7,209 bases of DNA from Lachnospiraceae bacterium (GCA_024689605.1 JAILDD010000155.1:1-7209), one strand, 5' to 3'. Positions 1 through 7,209 are shown, numbered from the stretch's first letter. The notes: generated by a model not told the origin, from the sequence alone. A program made the numbers and translations.

Positions 1-3000
1 CCTGTCGATATACGACTGGATATAGCCCCTGTCGCTGCGCCTATAACTGCACCTGATGCTGCACCACCCACAGCTCCTTCAAATGCTCCTGCTGCAAAAC
101 AGGCAAGAGCAGTTCCGGTACCCGCAGTCGCAACAGTTAAAATGCCGACTGCTGCGATCACTCCGATACCTATTGCAATCTTCTGCCAGTTTTCAAGATT
201 ACCGCCATCATCCGCTTTATTTACCGGGTTATCATTACAGTACGCAAAGAGATTATACTGCATAAGATTTGTGCATTGATTTGTCAACACATCTGTAGAA
301 TCCGCATTTACAAACCTCTTCACCTCCGGATCATAGTACCTGCTGTTTAGGTAATACCACCCGGTCTCGGCATCAAAATAATACCCTCTGTATCTGAAAG
401 GGTTCTTCTCCAGTATGCCGTCTGCATCGTTGTACTCTTTGTTGTGATTTACAGATATGATCTTTCCATACGGATCATACTTATAGCTGCCGACAAGAGT
501 ACCCTCAGCCGTATAAAGCGCAGCTACGTCTCCCATGGCATTTTTTATGACCGTATAGTGTTTTTCAGGACTGCCGCCCGTGGAATAGCCGATCTCAAGC
601 AGTTTCCCTTCCGGCGTGTAATAGAAATTCAAAAGCTCCTGTTCTGCGCCATCTCCCGTCTTCTGAGCGAGTATGGTGCTTCCGTTTATTACATATTCGG
701 TTTCTGTATCATTGACCTTCTTCTTAAGACGGATTCCTTCATAGCTGTAGGTGTATTCGGCCTTTAATTTCTCCTGTCCTTTATTTTCTGCATCCGCTGT
801 ATCTCCGGTAACTGAGGTGGCATTTTTACTGTTTTTATCTTTTGATACACCCTTTCCGGTGAACTCTACGCTTTCAAGTTCACTGCCCCTGTGCCATTTA
901 AGACTGTAGCCTCTGTAGGAATCAGGATTCCCACCATTGCCCATCTTTATGGACTGTTTACCGCCATTCAGGGTATAAGACACTATCTCATCCGGCGCCT
1001 TCGCATCGTATGAGTACTCCTCAACATCTTCTTTTCCTTTTACCTTGCTTTTTGCTACAGTCAGATTTCCTATGGAATCATAACTGTATTCCCAGGTATT
1101 TCCCGCCGCACTGTCATTAGCCCTTATAAGTCTTCCAAAGGTATCATATGTATACTCGGTATCATTATACCTGCTTACACGCCCTACCTTGTCATAAGCC
1201 AACGTGTCGGACAGCGCAACCGTATCGTCACCCACGACAGTCTCAAGACCTGCGAGCAGCCTGGTTGTATATTTATAGTCTTTGCCGGTATCTATCCCTT
1301 CATTACTCGCTCTGTCTGTTCCAAGATAACTAAGGGTGCTCTTTATCTCTGCCCCGGTTTCATAAGTCTTATCTTTTTCACCCGTTGCTTTTTTCTTCTG
1401 AGGCGTAAAGGTCTCTGTAGCGGTCCTGCCGATATTGTCATATATCCTTCGCAGGTATCCGCCGGTGGGAAGTGTGATCGCGCTTATCTTATCATCAGTG
1501 GTATATCCGTACTCGGATCTGAATGCCTTCCCGTCAAAGTAGTACGAAAAGGCGGACTGCCTCCCGGCTTTGTCGTAAGAGCTCGAAAACTCGGATTTTT
1601 CAAGCTGTTTTTCCTCATCATATATAGAAGAATATGTCACCCGCTCTGCAGCATCATATGTGATATTATATGTAAGGGCGGTATTCTCATCATGGATTCT
1701 CGCAAGTCTCCCTTTATTGTCGTATTCGTACTTAAGAGTATCACTACCGCCATAGCTTCTCTCCGTTAAAAGTTCGAGCTTATTGTATTCCAGTGTTGCC
1801 GTATCGCCGTTTCCAAAATCTATTCGATTTAATTTTCCGTTAAAACGGTTATAACTGTACCCGGCAAGCTTCTTTTCACCCTTATTGACTGACTTTACAT
1901 TTCCGAAGCTGTCATGATCGAACGTATATTTGAGCACATCTGCAAGGGAAATGCTCTTAAGCCATGAATGCTTTATTCCATCATATGCAAAGCTTACGCT
2001 GCCGGCCTGTGTATTCTCCGTATTCGCAAGAGAGACCTTAGTCGGATTCAGATACGGATCATATTCATATGATGTCTTTTTTTCCTGCGCATCCGTAACG
2101 CTCCTGAGGGTTCCGTTTATCTCATTATAGTCATAGTTTATGGAATTTCCTCTGCTGTCCTTCGACTGATATACGAGACGCCCTTCATCGTCATATATAT
2201 TGTCTGTTACAATCGACTTTCCGTTATTCCAGGTAATCTCGGTATTTATTACATTTCCAAATTTATCATATGTATAGTTTGTCTTGCTCACCTTCCTTCC
2301 CGGCTGTGAGAATACATTTTTAACACTCGTTACATCATTCGTATCCTTGTCATAGGTGTATACCTGTTTTGCACCTCCCGCCATAACCTGTTTTTTCGTG
2401 CGGTCACGGTTATCGGTGGCATATCTGGTTACTCTTTCATTTCCCTTTTTTGTAATAAGTTTGCCTGATGATGAATATGTCCTTACATCCACCCCATTTC
2501 TTGTGAGGGTGCAGGCATCTATGCACAGGGTTCCGCACTCATGATCGAAATGTATCTCTATGCGCTTACCGCTCCAGTTTCTTCCGGGAAGAGCCATTTC
2601 AACATACTGCCATCCCTTAACGGAAGTATTTATCTCGGTATAAGCCGCAGGCTCCAGATCGTCCACATCTATATGCTTCTTGATATACTCCACAAGGTCG
2701 GGATCCGTGTCCTCATCAAACTCCGGCATATCTCCGGGAATATAGATACCCACCTTTCTGTTTCCTCTTACAGGAGCACAATCCGCCTTTACATAGCAGG
2801 AAAAGGTATATGAAGCATTTCCGGAACCGAAGTTCGGGTTTACCAGCAATACTTTATTTTCGTCTTCACTTCCTTTTATGCAAAGAGCCTTCTTTCCTTC
2901 TATGACCTTATTTTCATTACCAAGCTCTTTATTTGTCACTAAAGAGGCATCAACCGTTTTGCTTTTATTTGCATACGCCCAGCCCTCGGGAATAACATTG

Positions 3001-6000
3001 GCACGTATACCTGACGCATAATTCCCTTCAAACCCGGAATTAGGCAGGAGATTATACTGATTTGCCAAATCTCCTTTTTCTACCTGAACGCAGTCAAAGA
3101 AAGCCTCTCCGCCATCGCCATAAAGTCCCAGACGCAGAGTAATAACCTGCCCCTTTTTTACTTTGATGGTAGATTCCAGTCTCTTCCAACCATTATCTAT
3201 CTCAGCAGGAGTTGCAGAATCAAACTCAAGATTTTCACCATCCTTCGCAGTGGAATCTTCATCAGCTTCTTCCTCTTCATCCGCATCCGGATCATCCTCG
3301 GCTCCTTCGCCTGAGTCATCACCTGCATCATCTGATACAGCGTCAGGACCGGCGTCAGAATCAGCAGCAGCATTCTTTGATGAGACCGACATTCTGACAT
3401 GAGCATTTACCATATCTTTTGTTTTTACATAAACAGAAGCTGTATAATTACCCGTAAAGGGCACTCTCACCTCCTGCTCAAAATATGGCATATTGTCCTT
3501 ATCCACAGGATTTTTAAGCTTTATGTGGGCACTCTTTTTCCCAAGATACTTTTCAGAGGTTACTATATCTGCATCACCTGCTCCGGCGTTTATTGTCCAC
3601 TTATCCGTATCCTTTTTCTTTTTTTCAAAACCCGAATCAGCTACATAATTGACAATGGGTGAGCCAAGCACTGCACTGTCCTTTATCTTATTTACAGCGT
3701 CCTCTCCGTCATCCGCCTTGTCAGCATATGTAAAAGCCTGACCGCCGCTGACCCTCTTTGTCTTTACATTTCTTGTATATACATTTACTGTTCTGCCCTT
3801 ATTGTCAAAACAATATATGTTCTCTATATCATCAGCATTGCCGAGGGCGTCATCTGCTCCTGTAAATACATATGCAGTTTCATTATAGTTCTCATAGCTG
3901 ACACAAATACTCTGGCCTTTTATCTTACTCTTCTTATTTTTCTTTAAATTTTTATGGGTAACGGCCACCTCATTTACAAGCTTTTTTGCGGCCTTATTTA
4001 ATTTCTTTTCGGAATCCTTCGGTGTGGCAAATGAGTATTCATTAACCTTTACGATCCTTTTATGCGAATCATAATTATAAATAAGTGCCGAGCCGCACTC
4101 ATCCATCACTCCAGAAAGGCAGTCCGTATCCCAATATGCATAAATGGCTTTTGTACCACAGGGATGGGATATATCTGTCAGCCTTCCGGCATCATCATAT
4201 GTATATTTTATTGTATCTTGGCCCTCTGAAGGATCGGACATTGATTCAAGCAATCCCTTACTGTTATATGAAAGCTCTGCCTTCTGCCCGGCTGCATCTG
4301 TGACCTTTGTGGTTATCTGGGGATAGACATTAAAATCAAGGTCAAGGATATCATCTAATTCATTTTCTGATTTTTTCGCAAGCTCCTTTACACTTCCTGC
4401 GCTGATATCTGAATTATCAATGATATCCTGCATATGACCCCTAACGGTATCAAGGGCATGAGCAGCCTTATAGCTTACGCTGTACACGAGTGCCTTTTCT
4501 TCAAGCTCATCAATTTTGGCAATCACATTGTTTGCTTTTTCTACGCTGGCGGTGAGATTATCCGCCGTATCCTTTATGGACGAAACCATCTGGTTTAAAC
4601 CTTCTGTCTCCGCCTTTGCCTTTTCTGCACTGTAAGAAGGATTATATTCAGACGCTTTATGTGTAAAGGTAATGGCATTTAATTCCTTTTCCTTTGCATT
4701 TCCCCCATCCTCACGCTGATTTGAGTCAGTGATCATTCCAAGATATCCCAAACGGTCAAAATACATAACTGTAGAAGAGCTTTTGTCCACGATCTTCAGC
4801 GGGTATAAATCTTTAAGTTTTGCATCATTTACGGGCACCACAAAAAGTCCCAGTCCATCTTCATCTGCTGCCCCGGGATATTCATCGTCATTTTTATTTG
4901 CGGTCTGTTTACTACCGTTTGCGTAATAGACAACCTTTTGATTTTTAAAATAATGCTTTGTACCGTCTGAATCTATGTATACATATGGATAATCTTCTAC
5001 CTTTGTTTCACCAACCGGTACAAGGAGTCTTACATCAGTAGACAGATGCCAGTGAAGTCCGAAAGCGCTGCCATCCTCTGCGGTCTGCCACTTTTTATCA
5101 TCCGCCCTGTCGCCGTATGACACATCATATACATGGGTCAGTGAAAGAGGCATACGCTCACCCGCACTTGCCGCATCCTGATGCACAAAGGTGAGCCTTC
5201 CGGTAAAATCATTTATAGCAGACGATCCGGCATTACCCGCTGTCTGTGTGTGGCTGCTCCAATAGTCTTCAGTTCCCGTAAAATCCTTATATTCTATGGT
5301 AAAAAAAGGCTTCTTTTTACTCTTTGCCGGCTCTATCTGCCTCATGCCGGTCTTTATTTCATCCGTTACCTTTCCCTTCTCCTTTTTCTTGCCAACATTT
5401 GAGCTTGTCTCATTTGACATTATAAGACACAGACAGTCATCATCTCTTGTACCGTCCACCCAGCCTCTGACTGCTGCTGTTATATCAAGCTCATCAGTTC
5501 CCTTGCTTCCATAATCGATCACGTTAAGATCAGAAAAGGGTATCAATTCTCCTTTATCAAGTTTATCAAGCGGCTGGGTATTCCAGTTCATGCCTAACAG
5601 ATTCTTCTCGTTATCCTTTATGTCGTCCGTATCGGCATACACAGCATAGTAATATTTTTCATCTCCCGATTTTTTTATACTTTTAAGTCTTAATGTTGCT
5701 CCCGTAACAACCGACCCCATCGGTATCTCGGGCAGGTTGAACTTCATATACGTCCTGTAATGAATGCCCACAACACCATCGGGGGTTACGGTATCCGTGT
5801 CCTGTGGATCATCCTCTTCATCATCTGAATCCGGAACATTTACCTGTGCCGTATCACTGTCCTCAGGTAAAACGTTATCCTTACCTCTGACCTTATCTAT
5901 ACCGGTATAAAGGTGCTGTTTTCTTATACTGCCATCGGAGCCTATGCTTACAAACTTTCCCAGACTGTCCATACCGGAAAACTTTCTGTATTTCTCTATC

Positions 6001-7209
6001 GTAGGGTCTGCATCAACAGGAAAAACACGATTTTTTTCGGTAAGATATCCATCGGACAGATGCAGAATAAGGCGGTAGTTACCGGTATGTTCCGTGTGCT
6101 CTTTATCTAAACCGATTGTGTCTGAATTTGCTCTTTCTTTAACACCTGACGATTCAATCTCATCAGATACAGCTGTCGATGCCAATTCACGAAGTTCAAA
6201 ATATGCTCCTTCATCTCTTACTCCTGCGCCGTCCGTTACCACCGGTGCCGGAATGATAAAGCATATCTCATCGTCATTTTTAAATACAACACTCCCATCA
6301 TCCGCTCTTTCAAGCTTTTGACCATTCCCATCTATATCAAAGCTATAAGAATCCGGTGCATGAGGGGAATCTATGATTATGCTCTCCTTTATTCCGCTGC
6401 CAAGCATTTCATACCTTAGGCTTACATTCTCCTCTATATCCTCATACCATACAGTCTGTGGGATGGGAAGAGAAGGTATCTGATCCTTAGACTCATCTGT
6501 ATCTGATGGCGTTTCCTGCTCATTATCGTAGCCTCCGAGAATCGGATCTGCGATTTTATCCTCACCTGACTTCCCGGTATTGCTTACAAGCCTGATCTTA
6601 CTGCTCCAGGACATGCCATTATCGGAAACAGTACGATATGATCTGCTCTGATTGATATTTCCTGACTTACTTCCCGTTTCTGCCCCAAGCGGTATGTCTT
6701 CTTCAAGGTCACCATCTCCTACCGGTTCTATATCATCATCCTGAAAGCTCGTTGTCTCATCCTCTCCGGCATTGCTTTCCTCTTTCCTGTTCCGGCTTTC
6801 TTCTATGTCATTCATACCTTTGTCAGCGTTTTTTACATATCTGAATGATGCGCTAACGTCACCATCGCCTATGGTAAAAAGCCTGTTTTCATTAGCTTCT
6901 GCCGCAAACTTAATGTCAACATCGGATGCATTGTTTTTATAGCCGTAATAATCGGAGAAATCATCCGGATATGAAAAATGAAGGCGGTTGTCTATGGTTT
7001 CCCACACGCCTTCATCATTCTTATAATTCACCGGCTCACTGTAATAGCAGACCTTTACCGTATGGTCTGCCATGCTGTATGCCTTTATATTCTCATCACG
7101 AAGCGATACTATCTCTACTGCTGCAAAGTTTGTGCTGACAGTCTGCTCATCTGTAACTTCGTCATCCACATCTTCATTTTCATAAGATGCCTCATTTACA
7201 GAAACAATA
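1..7209 (-). CDS. Giant Rhs/YD-repeat (WapA-like) polymorphic toxin, partial at both ends
   Basis: One uninterrupted minus-strand frame covers the window: 2402 complete codons, with neither start nor stop inside. Seen: N-terminal 'DNRL' signature, a DNRLRE-like domain, an Rhs entry domain, many YD/YDxxGR repeats, two SGFE-type binding modules and a classic Rhs core (FRYRGYYFDAETGWYYLNSRYYDP). Family knowledge: such proteins are exported, the YD repeats wrap into a hollow shell around a C-terminal toxin, and Gram-positive members such as Bacillus subtilis WapA inhibit neighbouring cells on contact. Inference: this is the delivery body of such a toxin. The signal peptide would lie beyond position 7209 and the toxin and immunity gene left of position 1. 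The full protein must exceed 2402 residues, which is at the large end for the family. The specific toxin activity is unknown. A purely structural wall-associated role is the alternative. Class assignment is very secure. Confidence 0.96.
21..179 (-). other. Gly/Ala-rich hydrophobic segment after the core
   Basis: Residues about 2343-2395: IAIGIGVIAAVGILTVATAG, then ALACFAAGAFEGAVGGASG and AVIGAATGAI. Hydrophobic Gly/Ala-rich segments like this often follow the core of Rhs proteins and precede the toxin domain; a role in crossing the target membrane has been suggested for such regions. It could form one or two membrane helices. The frame stays open at the left edge, so the toxin domain would begin to the left of position 1. 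Confidence 0.8.
198..560 (-). other. Rhs repeat-associated core domain
   Basis: Residues about 2217-2337. It reads HYTVIKNAMGDVAALYTAEG, GSYKYDPYGKIISV, NPFRYRGYYFDAETGWYYLN followed by SRYYDPEVKRFVNADS, and NLFAYCNDNPVNKADDGG. This is the hallmark block that closes the YD shell and marks the border with the variable toxin. In related proteins of known structure (Tc toxin C subunits) it acts as an aspartyl autoprotease freeing the toxin inside the shell. Here the border reads DDGGN instead of the usual DPxG, and KRF replaces GRF in the preceding strand. Confidence 0.96.
561..2489 (-). repeat. Second, long YD-repeat block
   Basis: Residues about 1574-2216. More than a dozen recognisable units: VYTYDKDTNDVTSV, NYTYDKFGNVINTE, NIYDDEGRLVYQSKDSRGN, SYEYDPYLNPTKVS, YTFDHDSFGNVKSV, KYEYDNKGRLARIHD, ITYDAAERVTYSS, SSYDKAGRQSAFSY, RIYDNIGRTATETF, LAYDKVGRVSRYND, YTYDTFGRLIRAND, YSYDSIGNLTVAKS. 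Spacing is irregular, as usual for this family. The repeats form the main wall of the shell that would enclose the C-terminal toxin. Two lysine-containing inserts interrupt it (near 1340-1410 and 762-854). Confidence 0.93.
762..854 (-). other. Polar Lys/Thr/Asn insert shortly before the Rhs core
   Basis: About 31 residues, starting KGVSKDKNSKNATSVTGDT and ending GQEKLK, split a YD-type unit: SLKWHRGSELESVEFTG before it and AEYTYSYEGIRLKKKV after it would normally be close together. Low complexity, no hydrophobic core, probably a surface loop. Confidence 0.6.
2490..3062 (-). other. Carbohydrate-binding-like module 2
   Basis: Residues about 1383-1572, directly after module 1. It starts QYNLLPNSGFEGNYASGIRA, then IPEGWAYANKS, KALCIKGSEDE, ASYTFSCYVKADCAP, GWQYVEMALPGRNWSG and ends RIEIHFDHECGTLCIDACTL. 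Same plan as module 1, so the two look like a tandem duplication that has diverged strongly. One loop holds an acidic stretch (PEFDEDTDPDLVEYIKKH). The position where relatives have 'G..y.DdvqL' reads GTLCIDACTL, with Cys in place of the usual residues. Confidence 0.78.
3063..3660 (-). other. Carbohydrate-binding-like module 1, split by an acidic insert
   Basis: Residues about 1183-1382. It begins IVNYVADSGFEKKKKDTDKW, continues KYLGKKSAHIKLKN, PYFEQEVRVPFTGNYTASVY and VKTKDMVNAHVRMSV, then resumes after a long acidic stretch with GWKRLESTIKVKKGQVITLR, LGLYGDGGEAFFDCVQVEKG. The '(L)(V/P)NSGFE...W', 'g..s..i', 'q.v......ytas.YvK', 'W......' and 'a.fD.vQ.E.G' order is that of family 4/9-like carbohydrate-binding beta-sandwiches. 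Sugar binding is plausible but not shown. Confidence 0.8.
3237..3374 (-). other. Long acidic Ala/Asp/Glu insert
   Basis: About 46 residues, of which roughly 20 are Asp or Glu and most others Ala, Gly or Ser (for example GEGAEDDPDADEEEEADED). It falls between two beta strands of the module, so it must loop out of the fold. The biased codons produce Ser-rich and Met/Leu-rich antisense frames, which are not genes. Confidence 0.75.
3661..4340 (-). repeat. First YD-repeat block
   Basis: Residues about 957-1182. Rhs-type units are clear: VTDAAGQKAELSYNSKGLLE, IKYTYDDAGRLTDISHPCGT, AIYAYWDTDCLSGVMDECG, LIYNYDSHKRIVKV, then 'ENYNETAYVF...DDIENIYCFDNKGRTVNVY', a variant unit usually found just before the binding modules in this family. 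These repeats form consecutive strands of the spiral shell. A lysine-rich insert breaks the block between IVKVNEYSF and ICVSYENYN. Confidence 0.88.
3909..4025 (-). other. Lysine-rich insert in first YD block
   Basis: About 39 residues from TPKDSEKKLNKAAKKLVNE to KNLKKNKKSKIKGQ. Thirteen are Lys. The first half has helical character; the second is a plain basic run. Confidence 0.6.
4341..4652 (-). other. Predicted helical (coiled-coil-like) insert of about 104 residues
   Basis: Residues about 853-956 lack Gly, Pro and beta-type patterns for long runs and show spaced hydrophobics: LNQMVSSIKDTADNLTASVE, then KANNVIAKIDELEEKALVYS, AAHALDTVRGHMQDIIDN and SVKELAKKSENELDDILD. The pattern suggests two or three amphipathic helices. 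It lies exactly between the 'AITFTH' end of the entry domain and 'TTKVTDAAGQKAELSYNSKG', which in relatives are normally close together. That position makes it an insert in the shell wall. No known domain recognised. Confidence 0.7.
4656..5282 (-). other. Rhs entry domain (NDFTGRLTFVH type)
   Basis: Residues about 643-851. It starts GTEDYWSSHTQTAGNAGSSA followed by INDFTGRLTFVHQD, then MPLSLTHVYD, FGLHWHLSTDVRLLVP, YVYIDSDGTKHYF, VMYFDRLGYLGMITD and AITFTHKA. The 'edyWs.H.q.aG.aG...vNdftG.L.fvh.d....g.rmP.si.HvYn' pattern followed by 'fG.gW.l....' and 'y.DgdGt.hyF' is the standard unit preceding YD repeats in Gram-positive Rhs proteins. It is thought to begin the shell of the YD barrel. One loop carries an Asp/Glu/Asn-rich stretch (NKNDDEYPGAADEDG). 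Confidence 0.85.
5307..5393 (-). other. Lysine-rich insert near the end of the DNRLRE domain
   Basis: About 29 residues, beginning GKKKEKGKVTDEIKTGM and ending AKSKKKP, sit between strands LCLIMSNE and FFTIEYKD, which are normally joined by a short loop. About a third of the residues are Lys. Probably a flexible basic loop. Confidence 0.6.
5781..5880 (-). other. Acidic insert in DNRLRE domain
   Basis: About 33 residues, including PDSDDEEDDPQDTD, lie between the strand YTGIDKVRG and the conserved VVGIHYRTYMKF. The stretch is Asp/Glu-rich, lacks hydrophobic residues and is probably a disordered surface loop. Confidence 0.6.
5994..6455 (-). other. Second N-terminal beta-rich segment ending VDADPTIE
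   Basis: Residues about 252-405. It begins WYEDIEENVSLRYEMLGSGI and continues KESIII, YSFDIDGNGQKL, DGSVVFKNDDEICFIIPAPV and finally YRLILHLSDGYLTEKNRVFP-VDADPTIE. The order 'L.Y....g.KE.iii / y.F.i / i.f....ifiipaPv / l.l..gyL....r.yPV.iDPt' is characteristic of the region just before the DNRLRE domain in clostridial and bacillar Rhs proteins. A polar stretch rich in Glu, Ser and Asp (near 6094-6180) interrupts it. Probably a beta-sandwich. Function not known. Confidence 0.75.
6660..6830 (-). other. Acidic low-complexity linker
   Basis: Residues about 127-183 carry a run rich in Glu, Asp, Ser and Gly (SFQDDDIEPVGDGDLEEDIP is typical) with few hydrophobic residues, so it is probably disordered. 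A second shorter stretch (NEQETPSDTDESKD, near 6489-6530) follows after an ordered-looking piece with SWSSKIRLVSN. It separates two conserved N-terminal segments and is longer than such linkers normally are, as far as I can judge without an alignment. Confidence 0.6.
6831..7118 (-). other. N-terminal conserved segment with PVxYKxxxGxWxxIDN motif
   Basis: Residues about 31-126. It opens with VEIVSLRDENIKAY, then has YYSEPVNYKNDEGVWETIDN followed by RL, and later YKNNASDVDIKF and SASFRYVK. This pattern (a 'Y.EPVHYKD.dG.W..IDNTL'-like start, then a 'YKN....V.F' strand) is the usual first conserved unit after the signal peptide in large Gram-positive Rhs proteins. Its molecular role is not established. 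I recognise it from family resemblance only. Confidence 0.75.
7119..7209 (-). other. Acidic N-terminal leader segment of the Rhs protein
   Basis: Residues 1-30 of the visible protein are rich in Asp, Glu, Val and Ser (for example YENEDVDDEVTDEQ) and show no fold signature. They look like the disordered linker that usually separates the signal peptide from the first conserved segment in this family. No hydrophobic export signal is visible, so the true start lies to the right of the window, probably by only tens of residues. Confidence 0.6.

Larger units (their letters stand above)
5283..5993 (-). other. DNRLRE-type beta-sandwich domain with two charged inserts
   Basis: Residues about 406-642. 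Key pieces are GIHYRTYMKFNLPEIPMGSV, then TGATLRLKSI, NWNTQPLD, LDITAAVRGWVDG, CLCLIMSNE and FFTIEYKD. These match the DNRLRE-type fold: a 'R.y.kF.lp.ip.ga.i..A.L.l' opening, a W-N-x-x-P turn, a 'D.T..v..W' strand and a closing 'F.IeY'. Such domains resemble carbohydrate-binding modules and are common in secreted Firmicute proteins; binding here is inference. Two inserts interrupt the domain: an acidic one near its N-terminal part and a lysine-rich one between the last two strands. Confidence 0.82.

Noticed and set aside
444..767. Longest plus-strand open frame (107 residues, hydrophobic end)
   Set aside because: Lies opposite the Rhs core and late YD repeats, whose minus-strand frame is unmistakable. 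No known fold; chance antisense frame.
2541..2813. Plus-strand open frame of 90 residues
   Set aside because: Antisense to binding module 2; no start signals or recognisable protein pattern.
3163..3402. Plus-strand open frame rich in Ser (SSASSSSSASGSSSAPSPES)
   Set aside because: It is the antisense image of the Asp/Glu-rich insert: GAT/GAA/GAG-type codons read backwards give Ser-type codons. No ribosome binding site or independent homology.
3197..3406. Short minus-strand open frame in another frame (Met/Leu/Lys-rich)
   Set aside because: Overlaps the same low-complexity insert out of frame with the large gene; the sequence is only codon bias.
1143..4206. Recurrent short motif tcatatgtata at several places (near 1143, 1652, 2263, 4195), as possible CRISPR or regulatory repeat
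   Set aside because: Irregular spacing and always the reverse complement of codons for T-Y-D in YD repeats; it reflects the protein motif.
3619..6037. Four runs of seven A or T (3619-3625, 5301-5307, 5670-5676, 6031-6037) as phase-variation tracts
   Set aside because: Seven bases is short for a contingency locus; each run encodes Lys or Phe within conserved or polar stretches and the frame is intact. Only strain comparison could revive this.
7071..7073. ATG on the minus strand preceded by AAAGG at plausible spacing, as a possible start
   Set aside because: The frame continues upstream without a stop, and conserved residues of the first family segment (EIVSLRDENIK) lie before this Met, so it is internal. 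The purine stretch is part of Lys/Ala codons.
1..7209. Promoters, terminators, RNA genes or mobile elements within the window
   Set aside because: All sequence is accounted for by continuous coding; no inverted repeats with T-tracts, tRNA-like folds, insertion-sequence ends or transposase patterns were noticed on either strand.

Overview
The whole window is the inside of one very long gene on the minus strand. Read from 7208 down to 3 (codons occupying positions 3k to 3k+2), it gives 2402 codons with no stop. The frame enters at the right edge already inside the protein and leaves at the left edge still open. No initiation codon, promoter, stop codon, terminator or second gene can be supported. 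Plus-strand open frames are shadows of this gene.

The product is a giant Rhs/YD-repeat protein of the WapA-like, Gram-positive type, i.e. the delivery body of a polymorphic toxin. From N to C terminus: an acidic leader; a segment with the 'PVNYKNDEGVWETIDNRL' signature; an acidic linker; a beta-rich segment ending in 'FPVDADPTIE'; a DNRLRE-type domain; an Rhs entry domain opening with 'NDFTGRLTFVH'; a helical, probably coiled-coil insert; a first YD block; two tandem carbohydrate-binding-like modules; a long second YD block; the Rhs-repeat-associated core; and a Gly/Ala-rich hydrophobic segment. In this family a variable toxin domain follows that segment, and an immunity gene usually comes next. 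Both would lie left of position 1, so the toxic activity cannot be read here.

The host is probably an anaerobic member of the Clostridia, most likely Lachnospiraceae. Reasons: the domain order resembles Rhs proteins I know from that group; the coding strand uses many ATA (Ile) and AGA/AGG (Arg) codons; and base composition looks moderately AT-rich by eye. This is inference, not a database result.

The most distinctive feature is a set of charged, low-complexity inserts that interrupt otherwise recognisable folds. Acidic ones lie in the N-terminal linker, the DNRLRE domain and the first carbohydrate-binding module. Lysine-rich ones lie in the DNRLRE tail, the first YD block and just before the core. 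Together with the roughly 100-residue helical insert, these are the least ordinary parts of the window. I did not find a wholly new system: the frame is a known class of protein with unusual insertions.
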